Notes under the pieces: generated by a model
Told to the model about the DNA's origin: nothing
Seen by the model: the letters and a program-made list of their open reading frames with translations, nothing else
The model's database searches: none
Position numbers and translations under genes: made by a program
Shown: in pieces, positions 1-8,963 of the stretch
How the letters are laid out: every line of letters starts with the position of its first letter
Numbering within the stretch: the stretch's first letter is position 1
Source of the DNA: Natroniella sp046097105
GTDB lineage: Bacteria; Bacillota; Halanaerobiia; Halobacteroidales; Halobacteroidaceae
DNA length: 64,000 nt
Reading direction: 5' to 3'
NCBI RefSeq assembly: GCF_046097105.1
Contig: NZ_CP175562.1
Coordinates: forward strand, 1,302,001 to 1,366,000

Positions 1-4
1 TATA

Positions 5-2239
5 TTATAACATCCCTATCGGGTCAACATCAATACTTACTCTTACAGTTTCAATACTTTCTTCCTCCCTTAACTGCTCTAAACTCTCCACATTAACCTG
101 TCTTAATTTTTCTAAATCAGTTCCTTTTAAAATCAACTGCCATCTGAATTCACCTTTCAGTTTACTTAATGGTGCCGGAACTGGCCCAAGTAGCATTATC
201 TCCTCACTATTTAGGTTATGCAAATATGAATTAATAATTACCCCTAATTGGTTAGCAAGTTTAATTACCCGCTCTTCTTCTTCACCAGCTACAATAATGT
301 TAATCAAGTGACTATAAGGAGGATACAGACACCCTTGTCTCTGTTCTATTTCGTATTGATAAAAGCTTTCATAATCATGCTCCTTAGCTAACTGAATACT
401 ATAATGTTCAGGAGTGTAGCTTTGAACTATCACTTCCCCCGATTTCTCACCACGGCCTGTCCTCCCTGCAACCTGAGTCAATAGTTGAAAAGTCCGCTCA
501 CCAGCTCTAAAATCAGGAAAATTCAAAGAAGTATCGGCAGTAATCACACCTACTAAAGTCACATTTGAGAAATCATGACCTTTAGCCACCATCTGTGTTC
601 CTAGTAAAATATCAGCTTTTCCTGTCTTAAAATCTGATAAAATTTGTTGATAAGAACCTTTTCGCCGAGTTGTATCCACATCCATTCTTAAGATATCAGC
701 TTCTGGAAGTAACTCCTGTAACTGCTCTTCTACCTTTTGCGTTCCTAAACCAAAGTACTTGATATACCTACTTTCACACTCAGGACAAATATCAGGGTTT
801 GTCTCTTTATGATCACAATAGTGACACTGCAATAAATTAGAATGGGCATGATAAGTCAAAGATACATCACAAGCCTCACACTCCATGACATGTCCACATT
901 CTCTACATTGAACAAAAGTAGAAAACCCTCGCCGATTCAGAAAGATGATGCTTTGTTCACCCCGCTCTAATGTTTGAGTCAATTTCTCTTGTAATAGACT
1001 ACTGAACATACTCCTATTACCATCTTTTAACTCTTCTCTTAGATCAACTACCTCTACTGGTGGTAAAGGTCGATTATCGATTCTAGTTGGCAACTCCAAC
1101 ATTTGATAATCACCAATTTGCGCTCGATAATATGCTTCTAAAGAAGGAGTGGCAGTTCCTAAGAGCGTTACTGCTCCATTCAACTCTGCTCTCTTGACTG
1201 CTACTTCACGGGCATGGTATTTAGGATGATCTGCTTGTTTATAACTTGTCTCATGCTCTTCATCAATAATTATTATCCCTAAGTTTTCAAAAGGAGCAAA
1301 GATAGCTGAGCGAGCTCCTACTACTATCTTAACCTCTCCCTCCTTAATCTTTCTCCACTCATCAAATCTCTCACCAATCGATAATTGACTATGTAAAACT
1401 GCTACTTGCTCCCCAAATCTCCCTTTAAATCGAGCAATCGTTTGAGGGGTCAAAGATATCTCAGGAACTAAAACAATTGCTTCTTGGCCCTTAGCTAAAA
1501 CTTGAGCAATCGCCTGTAAATAAACTTCTGTCTTACCACTTCCCGTAACCCCTTTCAATAAAAAAGTTCTAGAATTAACTTCATTTAATGCTGAACAGAT
1601 TCTCTTAATTGCTAAACTCTGTTCAGCAGTCGGATCTAACGGCTCTGTCTGTGCAAAATCATTAGCTCTATAAGGATTTCTTTTCACTTCCAGCCATTGA
1701 TAAAAGAGTAATCCTTTTTCTTTCAACCTTCTAACAGTCCCAGAAGTTGTATCAACTTTTTTAGCCAACTCAGTCATAATTAAGTTAGCATCAGGATATT
1801 CAATTAAATAAGATAAAACTGCTGCTTGCTTAGGGGCTCTATTTTGTATCTGTTTGATTATCTGTTCTGTCTTCTCTATTGACTGGGCCAACTTCACAAC
1901 CCGCTTTTTTTTAACCTTTTGTTCCCCACTAGGAACAATTGCTTTTAAAGCAGAGATCAAATAACATTGATAATAATTAGCCATCCAGCGAGCCACCATT
2001 AATAGTTCTTGATTGAATAATCTATAAGGACTAGCTAAAGCTAGTATCGGTTTCGTCTCAAAATCAACTTCATCAACTTCCCCTAACACATAACCTTCTA
2101 ACTTCCGATTCCCAAATGAAACCTTTACTTTATGACCAACCTTTACCTCTTCTCTTAATTTTTCAGATAGATGATAAGTAAAAGGTTTATTAACCTGCTT
2201 AACCGGTAGATCAACTGCTACTTTAACATACTTTTCCAT
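5..2239 (-). CDS. priA: Primosomal protein N' (replication restart helicase PriA)
   Basis: PriA is the 3'-to-5' superfamily 2 helicase that recognises stalled forks and reloads the replisome. The 744 residues match the usual family length. An N-terminal 3'BD-type domain (about 1-110) is followed by the helicase core with Walker A GVTGSGKTE near residue 232 and a DEEH box near 326. The zinc-binding insert near 435-480 has CRECGHVMECEAC and further CxxC pairs (CHYCDHKE, CPECES). The C-terminal helicase lobe (GTQMVAKGHDF, QVAGRTGRG) is complete. It starts at ATG just upstream of an intergenic repeat and ends against the window edge. No neighbour appears functionally linked. Confidence 0.97.
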   Translation of the reverse strand: MEKYVKVAVDLPVKQVNKPFTYHLSEKLREEVKVGHKVKVSFGNRKLEGYVLGEVDEVDFETKPILALASPYRLFNQELLMVARWMANYYQCYLISALKAIVPSGEQKVKKKRVVKLAQSIEKTEQIIKQIQNRAPKQAAVLSYLIEYPDANLIMTELAKKVDTTSGTVRRLKEKGLLFYQWLEVKRNPYRANDFAQTEPLDPTAEQSLAIKRICSALNEVNSRTFLLKGVTGSGKTEVYLQAIAQVLAKGQEAIVLVPEISLTPQTIARFKGRFGEQVAVLHSQLSIGERFDEWRKIKEGEVKIVVGARSAIFAPFENLGIIIIDEEHETSYKQADHPKYHAREVAVKRAELNGAVTLLGTATPSLEAYYRAQIGDYQMLELPTRIDNRPLPPVEVVDLREELKDGNRSMFSSLLQEKLTQTLERGEQSIIFLNRRGFSTFVQCRECGHVMECEACDVSLTYHAHSNLLQCHYCDHKETNPDICPECESRYIKYFGLGTQKVEEQLQELLPEADILRMDVDTTRRKGSYQQILSDFKTGKADILLGTQMVAKGHDFSNVTLVGVITADTSLNFPDFRAGERTFQLLTQVAGRTGRGEKSGEVIVQSYTPEHYSIQLAKEHDYESFYQYEIEQRQGCLYPPYSHLINIIVAGEEEERVIKLANQLGVIINSYLHNLNSEEIMLLGPVPAPLSKLKGEFRWQLILKGTDLEKLRQVNVESLEQLREEESIETVRVSIDVDPIGML

Positions 2240-2392
2240 TATTATCCCACCTAATACTAACTAAATTTTCCCATATAACAAGCCACGTTTCTCAGTATTA
2301 TTATTCAATACCTATCTTTATATTCCTCTATTCAATTTACAGTTGACAATTAAGAGCATTAAAACACTAAAATCAAAATTAAAGTTAAACTT

Positions 2393-2550
2393 TATTGATA
2401 TACAGTGGCACTTTTCGTTCGTAAAAGAATGTGTTTTTGTAGGGGCGACTCTCCGTGGTCGCCCGTGATTTAACATGGGCAGGCACAGAGACCTGCCCCT
2501 ACAAATATCATTTCTACCCGCCAAATCAAAAGTGCTACATTATTGTAATA
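2393..2550 (+). repeat. Miniature inverted-terminal-repeat element, copy E1
   Basis: About 158 bp without coding capacity. The ends are imperfect inverted repeats (AGTGGCACTTTT at the left, AAAAGTGCTACA at the right, flanked by TTTATTGATATA and TTATTGTAATA). The centre holds two GC-rich palindromes, GGGGCGACTCTCCGTGGTCG... and GGGCAGGCAC...CCTGCCCC. An almost identical copy lies inverted at 18104-18262. Confidence 0.85.
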
Positions 2551-2561
2551 ATCCTCAACTT

Positions 2562-2593
2562 AAAAAGATCTCTGCTTAAGCAGAGATCTTTTT
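2562..2593 (-). terminator. Intrinsic terminator of the PrcB-domain lipoprotein gene
   Basis: A perfect palindrome with arms AAAAAGATCTCTGC and GCAGAGATCTTTTT and a TTAA loop. It begins 18 bp past the stop codon of the upstream minus-strand gene and can act in both directions. Confidence 0.85.
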
Positions 2594-2611
2594 AATCAAT
2601 CATATAAAATT

Positions 2612-3097
2612 TTATAATTCCTGAAGTTCAATCTTTTCTCCAGTTTGGTCAATAAAGATTACCTGATCTAATCCAGCTACTTCTTCCTCTTCTAATTGCA
2701 CAATATCATGTGGATAAGTAATCGCTTGAGTCACCATATCTGAAGAAGCTGGCCCTCTTGCCTTCACAACCACGATTAAAGCATCATCTGCCCGTCTAAT
2801 CTGATTAATCTGAATACCATAACCTCCAGTTGGTCGCTCTCCTAAGCTTACATAGACTGTTGGCCCGTAATCAGACTCAAAGCCTTTAAATCCTCTTAAT
2901 TCATCAACCAAATATTCAACTTCTTGATCGTCAATCAATAAAAATTGACTTCCCTCAGGATATTCATCCTGCTGCCACTCACCTGTTAGCTCTTCAGATG
3001 ATTCATAAATTACATCTCCTGCCTCGAGCAAACGCTCATTACAACCAACAAGAACTAACATTAATACTGCTAATAAAATTGCTATTTTTAACTTCAT
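2612..3097 (-). CDS. Lipoprotein with PrcB C-terminal-like domain
   Basis: A 161-residue exported lipoprotein. A signal peptide with lipobox LVGC ends at about residue 19, so it is expected to be anchored by an N-terminal lipid. The C-terminal half carries GERPTGGYGI, the signature of the PrcB_C domain named after the Treponema dentilysin-complex subunit, a fold thought to mediate protein-protein contacts. It stands alone between metA and a terminator. The family assignment is good, but the role is unknown. I see no catalytic residues. Confidence 0.75.
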   Translation of the reverse strand: MKLKIAILLAVLMLVLVGCNERLLEAGDVIYESSEELTGEWQQDEYPEGSQFLLIDDQEVEYLVDELRGFKGFESDYGPTVYVSLGERPTGGYGIQINQIRRADDALIVVVKARGPASSDMVTQAITYPHDIVQLEEEEVAGLDQVIFIDQTGEKIELQEL

Positions 3098-3127
3098 CTA
3101 ACTCTTCCCCTTCTACATAAAATAGTT

Positions 3128-3163
3128 TGCAAGGTTAGTTTTACTTAAGCTTAACCTTGCATT
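3128..3163 (-). terminator. Hairpin downstream of metA
   Basis: Arms TGCAAGGTTA and TAACCTTGCA enclose a loop of about 16 nt between metA and the lipoprotein gene. The T-tract on the minus strand is weak (AAACTATTTT), so termination efficiency is uncertain. Confidence 0.6.
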
Positions 3164-3205
3164 TACTATTATAACACTAGTTTTTTTAAATTGCAGTGGA
3201 AATTA

Positions 3206-4123
3206 TTATTTAATTTGATTGAGATCATAAGGGGTACACTGATAGACATAATAATTAAGCCAATTAGAAAATAATAAGTTGGCATGTGCTCGCCACTCTA
3301 CAATCGGCTCTTGAGTCAAATCATCATCAGGAAAGTAGTTTTTAGGTATTTGAATATCACACCCTTGAGCTAAATCTCGTTCATACTCCCTTTTTAAAGT
3401 AAATCTATCGTATTCAGAATGACCTGTTACAAATATCTGTCTTCCATCTTTAGTAGCTACAATATAAGTCCCTGCTTCTTCTGATTCAGCTAAGATTTGA
3501 AGCTCCGATATCTGATCTATATCCTCTCTTCTTACTTCAGTATGGCGTGAATGAGGTGCCTTAAATTGCTCATCAAACCCCCTTAAAAGCTTAACTTTAT
3601 CCACATTAATTTGGTGATTAAATACTCCAAACATCTTTTCTTCTAGAGGGTACTTAGGGATTCCAAAATGATGATAAAGACCTGCTTGAGCACCCCAACA
3701 GATATGTAAAGTTGAAGTAACATTATTTAATTTCCAGTCCATTATCTGTTGCAATTCTTCCCAATAATCAACTTCTTCAAAAGCAAGATGTTCAATTGGT
3801 GCCCCTGTAATAATCATCCCATCAAACTTCTGATCTTTAATTTGATCAAATGTTTTATAAAATGTACTCAAATGCTGTTGAGAAGTATTTTGAGAATTAT
3901 GGGTTGCTGACTGTAAAAAAACTATGTCCACCTGCAAAGGTGTATTTCCTAACAAGCGAAGTAGCTGAGTTTCAGTAACCTCCTTTAGCGGCATCAAATT
4001 CAAAATTAAGATCTTAAGAGCTCTAATATCCTGACTATACGCTCTTGATTCTTTCATTACAAAGATATTCTCTTCTTCAAGAATCTTTGTTGCTGGTAAA
4101 TTATCCGGAATGTTGATTGGCAT
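3206..4123 (-). CDS. metA: Homoserine O-acetyltransferase (MetA/HTS family)
   Basis: MetA acylates L-homoserine, the first committed step of methionine synthesis. The 305 residues match the family. The nucleophile is Cys142 in HICWGAQAG, and the dyad partners His235 and Glu237 lie in TGHSEYD. Residue 111 is Glu (TGAPIEH). In characterised MetA proteins Glu111 goes with acetyl-CoA and Gly111 with succinyl-CoA, so this enzyme should use acetyl-CoA despite its common annotation as a succinyltransferase. The ATG follows GAGGAGTGAG. A SAM-I riboswitch with terminator lies directly upstream, so excess S-adenosylmethionine should switch the gene off. Confidence 0.96.
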   Translation of the reverse strand: MPINIPDNLPATKILEEENIFVMKESRAYSQDIRALKILILNLMPLKEVTETQLLRLLGNTPLQVDIVFLQSATHNSQNTSQQHLSTFYKTFDQIKDQKFDGMIITGAPIEHLAFEEVDYWEELQQIMDWKLNNVTSTLHICWGAQAGLYHHFGIPKYPLEEKMFGVFNHQINVDKVKLLRGFDEQFKAPHSRHTEVRREDIDQISELQILAESEEAGTYIVATKDGRQIFVTGHSEYDRFTLKREYERDLAQGCDIQIPKNYFPDDDLTQEPIVEWRAHANLLFSNWLNYYVYQCTPYDLNQIK

Positions 4124-4152
4124 AACTACTCACTCCTCGTTTTATATGAACT

Positions 4153-4183
4153 AAAAAAAATCTCTCCTTATAAGAAGAGATTT
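4153..4183 (-). terminator. Expression-platform terminator of the SAM-I riboswitch
   Basis: Hairpin arms AATCTCT and AGAGATT are followed on the minus strand by a run of eight T, between the aptamer and metA. The upstream arm neighbours the aptamer P1 strand, which fits a terminator/antiterminator switch. Confidence 0.85.
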
Positions 4184-4193
4184 ATATTAACTC

Positions 4194-4301
4194 TTCTTAT
4201 CTTCCAATAGCTACTAGATATTGCTGGATTTAGCACCTTCTTTAATTAAAAAGAGGTTGCCGGGTTTCATTGGGCCAATCCCTCCACCACTCTCGATAAG
4301 A
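4194..4301 (-). promoter_or_regulatory. SAM-I (S-box) riboswitch for metA
   Basis: On the minus strand the conserved core reads GAGAGTGGTGGAGGGATTGG and then CCAATGAAACCCGGCAACC, the S-box hallmark. P1 is closed by TTCTTATC at the 5' end and GATAAGAA at the 3' end. It sits between a consensus promoter and a terminator, and the first gene downstream is metA, a classical S-box target. Confidence 0.95.
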
Positions 4302-4321
4302 ATCTCTATTTAGTTTTGATC

Positions 4322-4350
4322 ATATTAACACATATTGATAAAGTTGTCAA
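4322..4350 (-). promoter_or_regulatory. Sigma-A-type promoter of the SAM riboswitch-metA unit
   Basis: TTGACA, a 17-nt spacer and TAATAT on the minus strand. The predicted start near 4315 is about 14 nt before the riboswitch P1. Confidence 0.8.
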
Positions 4351-4387
4351 ACTTCTATTCTTCTCATAATGATTTCGAAAACAGAAC

Positions 4388-4432
4388 AAAAAACCTATGC
4401 CTTAATTGTTAACTAAAGACACAGGTTTTTTT
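4388..4432 (-). terminator. Terminator of the TrpXYZ-type ABC operon
   Basis: Arms AAAAACCTGTG and GCATAGGTTTTTT (minus strand), ending in a T-run 14 bp past the ATPase stop codon. Confidence 0.8.
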
Positions 4433-4445
4433 GTTTAAATATAAA

Positions 4446-5246
4446 TTATTGTGCTAATAAAATTCGATCATTCATTAACTCTTTTCCTTGTTTTTGGGCA
4501 AATTTCTCTAATAGATCATCTATAGTTAAACCTTTCCTTTCTGGGTTCTTAACATCTAGTATTATCTTCCCATTATCCATCATGATCGTTCGATTGCCCA
4601 TATTTAAAGCTTGGTTTAGATCATGAGTTACCATCAATGCTGTTAAGCTATTCTTATTGACTATTTTTTGAGTTAATTGAATTACCTGTTCAGCTGTTTT
4701 AGGATCTAAAGCAGCTGTATGTTCATCTAACAATAAAACTTTCGGCTTCACTATCGTCGCCATTAGCAAGGTTAAAGACTGACGCTGCCCGCCAGATAAT
4801 AAACCTACTTTATCTGTTAATCTATCCTCTAAGCCTAAACCTAATAATTGAAGATATTCTTTAAACTCAATCCTCCGCTCTTTATTAACACCAATCTTTA
4901 AACCACGTCTTTTACCTCTTGTTGCAGCCATAGCTAAGTTTTCTTCAATAGACATTGAAGCAGCAGTCCCTTGTAAAGGGTCTTGGAAGACACGACCAAT
5001 TAACCTAGCTCTTTTATAATCCGGTTGCTCTGTTACATCTACGCCATCTATTTCAATTTTACCAGCATCTATACCAAAACTACCAGCAGTTGAATTAAGA
5101 AGTGTAGATTTACCAGCACCATTACTTCCAATAACAGTTACAAAATCACCAGCTTCTAATTTTAGATCTACATCTTTTAATGCTACATTTTCATTAATCG
5201 TTCCCTGATTAAAAACCTTACGCACTCCTTTTAATTTTAACATCAT
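4446..5246 (-). CDS. ABC importer ATP-binding protein (TrpZ-like)
   Basis: A 266-residue ABC ATPase. Walker A is GSNGAGKST near residue 39, the signature LLSGGQRQS lies near residue 145, and Walker B is VLLLDEHTAALDP. The atypical DEH at Walker B is usual for COG1101 ATPases that pair with COG4120 permeases and COG2984 binding proteins, exactly the set present here. It is the last gene of a three-gene operon (binding protein, permease, ATPase) with gaps of 20 and 28 bp. Members of this group are called TrpXYZ in streptococci, but the true substrate here is not shown by the sequence. Confidence 0.9.
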   Translation of the reverse strand: MMLKLKGVRKVFNQGTINENVALKDVDLKLEAGDFVTVIGSNGAGKSTLLNSTAGSFGIDAGKIEIDGVDVTEQPDYKRARLIGRVFQDPLQGTAASMSIEENLAMAATRGKRRGLKIGVNKERRIEFKEYLQLLGLGLEDRLTDKVGLLSGGQRQSLTLLMATIVKPKVLLLDEHTAALDPKTAEQVIQLTQKIVNKNSLTALMVTHDLNQALNMGNRTIMMDNGKIILDVKNPERKGLTIDDLLEKFAQKQGKELMNDRILLAQ

Positions 5247-5274
5247 TTTTCACTCCCAAAAATTACTAATCGCT

Positions 5275-6165
5275 TTATGATGAAAAGTTTAAATTAAAAT
5301 CTTTCTTTAGGGTTGGTGCTGCTAAAGCAATTACTACTAAAATTGCTGTAACAATCTTTAAATCTGTTGGAGCAAAACCAGATCTTAAAGCAAAAGTAAT
5401 TGCTAAACGATAGACTAAGGAACCACCGATCACACTTAAAGTAGCCAAAGGTATGGTTCGATTACTAAAGACTACTTCACCAATAATCACCGAAGCTAAT
5501 CCAATAATAATCATACCAACCCCCATACCAACATCAGCAAACCCCTGATATTGAGCTACTAACGAACCTGATAAAGCTACTAATGCATTAGATAAAGCCA
5601 ATCCCAAAATAATCGTAAGATCAGTATTAACGCCTAAACTTCTAATCATTTCTTTATTATCACCAGTAGCTCGTAAGGCTAATCCTAATTGTGTATACAA
5701 AAATCTATCAATTAAAAATTTCAATAATACTATTAGCACTAAAAAAAAGATACCATCTTGCCATTTACCACCAAAATTTATAGCTTCTATTTTAGTAAAT
5801 ATAGTCTCTTGGTTTAACAAGGGAATGTTGGCCCGCCCCATAATCCGCAAATTGATAGAATAAAGAGCAGTCATAGTTAAAATCCCTGATAAAAGACCAC
5901 TAATCTTTAATTTAGTATTCAAAAAACCAGTAATCATCCCCGATATAGCTCCTATGAAAATAGCAACTACAGTAGATAAAATAGGATCTACACCACCAAT
6001 AATCAACCTACCTGTAACTGCTGCTCCCAAAGGAAAACTACCATCTACAGTCAAATCAGGAAAATCTAAAATCCTAAATGTTAAGTAAACACCTAAGACC
6101 ATAATTCCATAAACTAAACCCTGTTCTATTGAATTAAATATTATATCAAAAGCCATATTTAACAC
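5275..6165 (-). CDS. ABC importer permease (TrpY-like, COG4120)
   Basis: A 296-residue membrane protein of the branched-chain amino acid permease-like fold, with about eight hydrophobic segments. The stretch DFPDLTVDGSFPLGAAVTG near residue 34 is characteristic of COG4120 permeases. It sits between its binding protein and its ATPase in one operon. The substrate is probably an amino acid or another small aromatic, inferred from the TrpY relationship only. The only odd point is the long untranslated leader of the operon. Confidence 0.9.
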   Translation of the reverse strand: MLNMAFDIIFNSIEQGLVYGIMVLGVYLTFRILDFPDLTVDGSFPLGAAVTGRLIIGGVDPILSTVVAIFIGAISGMITGFLNTKLKISGLLSGILTMTALYSINLRIMGRANIPLLNQETIFTKIEAINFGGKWQDGIFFLVLIVLLKFLIDRFLYTQLGLALRATGDNKEMIRSLGVNTDLTIILGLALSNALVALSGSLVAQYQGFADVGMGVGMIIIGLASVIIGEVVFSNRTIPLATLSVIGGSLVYRLAITFALRSGFAPTDLKIVTAILVVIALAAPTLKKDFNLNFSS

Positions 6166-6185
6166 TCCATTCTCTACTCAAAAAT

Positions 6186-7184
6186 CTATTCTTCATTTAA
6201 AATTTCAACCGCTTGATTGATTATTTCTTGTGGTATATCTATATTTATATTTTCAACTGCTTCTTGATTGATAATTAGTTCTGTTTCTTCTAAATATTCA
6301 ATTGGCATTTGAGCAGGATCTGCACCTTCAATTACTTCAATAGCCATCTCTCCTGTCTGTCTTCCTAATTTATAATAATCAATTCCAGTAGTAGCCAATG
6401 CTCCTCCTTCAACCATTCCTTTTTCTCCAACAATAAAAGGTAAATTTTCTTGATTAGCTACTCTAACTATAGCTTGAACAGCCGAAGCAACCGTATTATC
6501 TGTCGGTGCATATAAAGCATCTACTCTTCCGATTAATGACTCCGTAGCCTGTAAAACATCACTACTTTCACTGACAGTAGCTTCTACTAAATTCAAGCCT
6601 AACTCCTTTGTTACTTCTCTAGCAATCTCAGCCTGAACTACTGAATTGGTCTCTCCTGCATTATATAAAATTCCTACATCTTTAACTTCAGGACTAATCT
6701 CTTTTAATAATTCTAGTTGATCCTGTACAGGAGTTAAATCACTGGTTCCTGTTACATTAGTACCTGGTTGTTCTAAATCTTTAACTAAACCTGCCTCTTG
6801 CGGATCTGTTACGGCTGTAATTAAGGTTGGAATCTCAGTAGTAGCATTAGCTACTGCTTGTGAAGTTGGCGTAGCAATTGCTAAAATCATATCTACTTGA
6901 TTATTTACAAACTGATTAGCTATCGTTTGTGCATTAGACATATCCCCTTGGGCATTCTGGTAATCGTATACTATCTCCTCTCCTTCTCTGTAACCATTCT
7001 CATTTAAGTACTCAATAAACCCTTCCCTTGATGCGTCCAATGCTGGATGTTCTACAATTTGAATAATTCCAACCTCTAACTCGCCATCAATATCATTAGT
7101 AACTTCTTGACTACACCCTACAACCATTAAAACTAAAACTAAGCCTACCAATCCTACAACTAAATTCTTTTTTGTTAAACTCAT
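6186..7184 (-). CDS. ABC importer substrate-binding lipoprotein (TrpX-like, COG2984)
   Basis: A 332-residue extracytoplasmic solute receptor. The lipobox MVVGC places the lipidated Cys near residue 24. The mature part has the COG2984 periplasmic-binding fold, with landmarks such as NPQ-type motif ITAVTDPQEAGLV and GEKGMVEGGALAT. It is the first gene of the operon. The start ATG follows AGAGGAGTGAG. A consensus promoter lies 240 bp upstream and leaves a leader of about 235 nt that ends in a T-rich hairpin, so premature termination control is likely. I find no T-box sequence even though T-boxes control some streptococcal trpX genes. Confidence 0.9.
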   Translation of the reverse strand: MSLTKKNLVVGLVGLVLVLMVVGCSQEVTNDIDGELEVGIIQIVEHPALDASREGFIEYLNENGYREGEEIVYDYQNAQGDMSNAQTIANQFVNNQVDMILAIATPTSQAVANATTEIPTLITAVTDPQEAGLVKDLEQPGTNVTGTSDLTPVQDQLELLKEISPEVKDVGILYNAGETNSVVQAEIAREVTKELGLNLVEATVSESSDVLQATESLIGRVDALYAPTDNTVASAVQAIVRVANQENLPFIVGEKGMVEGGALATTGIDYYKLGRQTGEMAIEVIEGADPAQMPIEYLEETELIINQEAVENINIDIPQEIINQAVEILNEE

Positions 7185-7419
7185 TCTCTAATACTCACTC
7201 CTCTTTTTAAATTAAAATAAAAAAAGACACCTCCAATAGGAGAGCCTTAATTATTCATCAGCATCTACACATATATACTATCTAATAAATCTCCCTTGAT
7301 CCTAAAATTAATGTAAATAGCATATATAAGTTATCTCCTACCGCAAAAACATAACTACACTTTTTACTTACTATCACAACTACTATTACTACAAAGATCT
7401 TACCTACAAAACTACCATG
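7185..7419 (-). promoter_or_regulatory. Long untranslated leader of the TrpXYZ-type operon, class unknown
   Basis: About 235 nt between the predicted transcript start and the first ATG. Near its end a short hairpin (CTCC TATT GGAG) is followed by GTGTC and eight T. It has no T-box core, S-box, glycine, lysine or purine riboswitch core that I recognise. It may be an attenuator or an unclassified riboswitch. Confidence 0.45.
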
Positions 7420-7425
7420 TTGCAA

Positions 7426-7454
7426 ATTATAACAAATTAATTAACAAAAGTCAA
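7426..7454 (-). promoter_or_regulatory. Promoter of the TrpXYZ-type operon
   Basis: TTGACT, a 17-nt spacer and TATAAT on the minus strand. Confidence 0.85.
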
Positions 7455-7510
7455 TTGTAATTATTAATAACAGATCTTCAAAAATAAAAATGAAATTTCT
7501 ACTTCTTCTG

Positions 7511-7540
7511 TTGACCTAGATATTCATTAAGGTTTATGAT
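7511..7540 (+). promoter_or_regulatory. Promoter of the plus-strand yibE/F gene
   Basis: TTGACC, an 18-nt spacer and TATGAT. The AAGGAGG ribosome site and ATG follow about 100 bp later. Confidence 0.6.
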
Positions 7541-7642
7541 AAAATAGCTTATAGACTTGTTTGCTCGAGCTTATACTAATTCAAGCAATCCACCAGTAAG
7601 CAAACTAAATATTTTTAAATCAGAAGGAGGAAATTATCTACT

Positions 7643-8782
7643 ATGAAAAAGACTATTATATTATCTTTGTTACTTTTATTTTTTCTGACACCATCGTCTA
7701 TTCTTGCTCGAGAACAAGTCAGTTCTCAAACAGTACGAGGAAGAATTATCGATATTGTCCAAGGGCCAACTGCTGAAGAAAAAGAGCAAAGTTATGTAGC
7801 TGATATCCAACAAATTAAAGTGGAAATAACTCAAGGAGAATTTAGAGGAGAAAAGATAACAACTAACCATACTTTATCTGGTAATCCTGCTAGGGATTTT
7901 TACTTTAACGAAGGGGATCGAGTACTACTGTGGCTTGAATCTCAAAATGGAGTAATTACAAGAAGCTTAGTTCGAGAGGTAGTTCGAGATCATTATCTTG
8001 GTTATATGGCTCTTTTTTTCATCTTTTCACTTATTTTAGTAGGAGGCCTTCAGGGCTTAAAGACAGTGCTTACCCTAAGTATTACAGGTTTTCTTGTTCT
8101 CAGGGTGTTGTTACCTCTCATTTTAGAAGGGTACCCACCTATTTTGACTACAATCATTATAACCTCTATTATTGTATCTATCAGTTTGATTGTCACTAGT
8201 GGCTTCACCAGAAAGACCTTAGCAGCCATTATCGGTACAATGGGTGGTGTTGCAGTCGCAGGAATACTTGCCTGGTGGATGTCTAATGCAACTAGATTGA
8301 CTGGGTTGAGCGGCGAAGAATCTCAAATGTTGATGTATATTCCTCAAGGAACTAACTTTGATTTTAGAGGTCTCTTGTTTGCAGGAATGATCATCGGAGC
8401 TATGGGGGCTGTACTTGACATAGGAATGTCGATATCCTCTACGATAGATGAAGTCAAACGGGCCAACCCTTCTATCAGCACTAAAGATTTAATTAAGTCT
8501 GGACTAAATGTAGGAAGAGATATCATGGGTACCATGTCAAACACCTTAATCTTAGCTTATACAGGTGCTTCTATGTCACTATTATTAGTCATAATAGCCA
8601 ATGAGATTCCTTTATCTAGAATTACTAATATGGATTCTATGGCAACAGAGATTGTTAGAGTTTTAGCTGGAAGTATCGGCTTAATCTATGCCATACCAAT
8701 TACAGCTATCGTAGCCGGTTTACTTTATAACCAAGTAGATTTTTCAAAAACAAACAGAACTGATCAAACTAATGATCTATAA
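7643..8782 (+). CDS. YibE/F family membrane protein
   Basis: A 379-residue integral membrane protein. A cleavable signal peptide (about 1-22) precedes an extracytoplasmic beta-rich domain (about 25-110), then about seven or eight membrane segments. The C-terminal part holds the family hallmark DIGMSISS and the GRDIMGTMSNTLILAY stretch. The function of YibE/F proteins is unknown. A paralogue with the same architecture lies at 11251-12384, and the two bracket a secreted nucleotidase. This copy is one of the few plus-strand genes and has its own promoter and a terminator. Confidence 0.88.
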   Translation: MKKTIILSLLLLFFLTPSSILAREQVSSQTVRGRIIDIVQGPTAEEKEQSYVADIQQIKVEITQGEFRGEKITTNHTLSGNPARDFYFNEGDRVLLWLESQNGVITRSLVREVVRDHYLGYMALFFIFSLILVGGLQGLKTVLTLSITGFLVLRVLLPLILEGYPPILTTIIITSIIVSISLIVTSGFTRKTLAAIIGTMGGVAVAGILAWWMSNATRLTGLSGEESQMLMYIPQGTNFDFRGLLFAGMIIGAMGAVLDIGMSISSTIDEVKRANPSISTKDLIKSGLNVGRDIMGTMSNTLILAYTGASMSLLLVIIANEIPLSRITNMDSMATEIVRVLAGSIGLIYAIPITAIVAGLLYNQVDFSKTNRTDQTNDL

Positions 8783-8813
8783 TAAATTAAAATATTAATA
8801 ACCAATCTAATCC

Positions 8814-8860
8814 CCTCCTTGAAGTAAAAATATACAAACTAACTTTAAGGAGGATTCTTT
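8814..8860 (+). terminator. Terminator of the plus-strand yibE/F gene
   Basis: Arms CCTCCTTGAAG and CTTTAAGGAGG are followed by ATTCTTT, 31 bp past the stop codon. Confidence 0.7.
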
Positions 8861-8870
8861 ATAAATTTAA

Positions 8871-8906
8871 ATAACTCTACAGCATTAATTAATACCGTAG
8901 AGTTAT
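8871..8906. terminator. Symmetrical hairpin between convergent genes
   Basis: Perfect 10-bp arms ATAACTCTAC and GTAGAGTTAT around a 16-nt loop, lying between the ends of two convergent genes. It has no clear T-run on either strand. It probably terminates or protects the minus-strand transcript. Confidence 0.5.
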
Positions 8907-8963
8907 CTAGAAATATAATCTTTCTCATGTGACCTTTAAAAATCATCTTTTACTTATTAAAAT

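Noticed and set aside
2318..2524. A 68-residue minus-strand frame upstream of priA.
   Set aside because: It reads through the palindromes of the repeat element and has no ribosome site.
7185..7419. T-box regulation of the TrpXYZ-type operon.
   Set aside because: No TGGNACCGCG-type T-box core or specifier domain was found in the leader.
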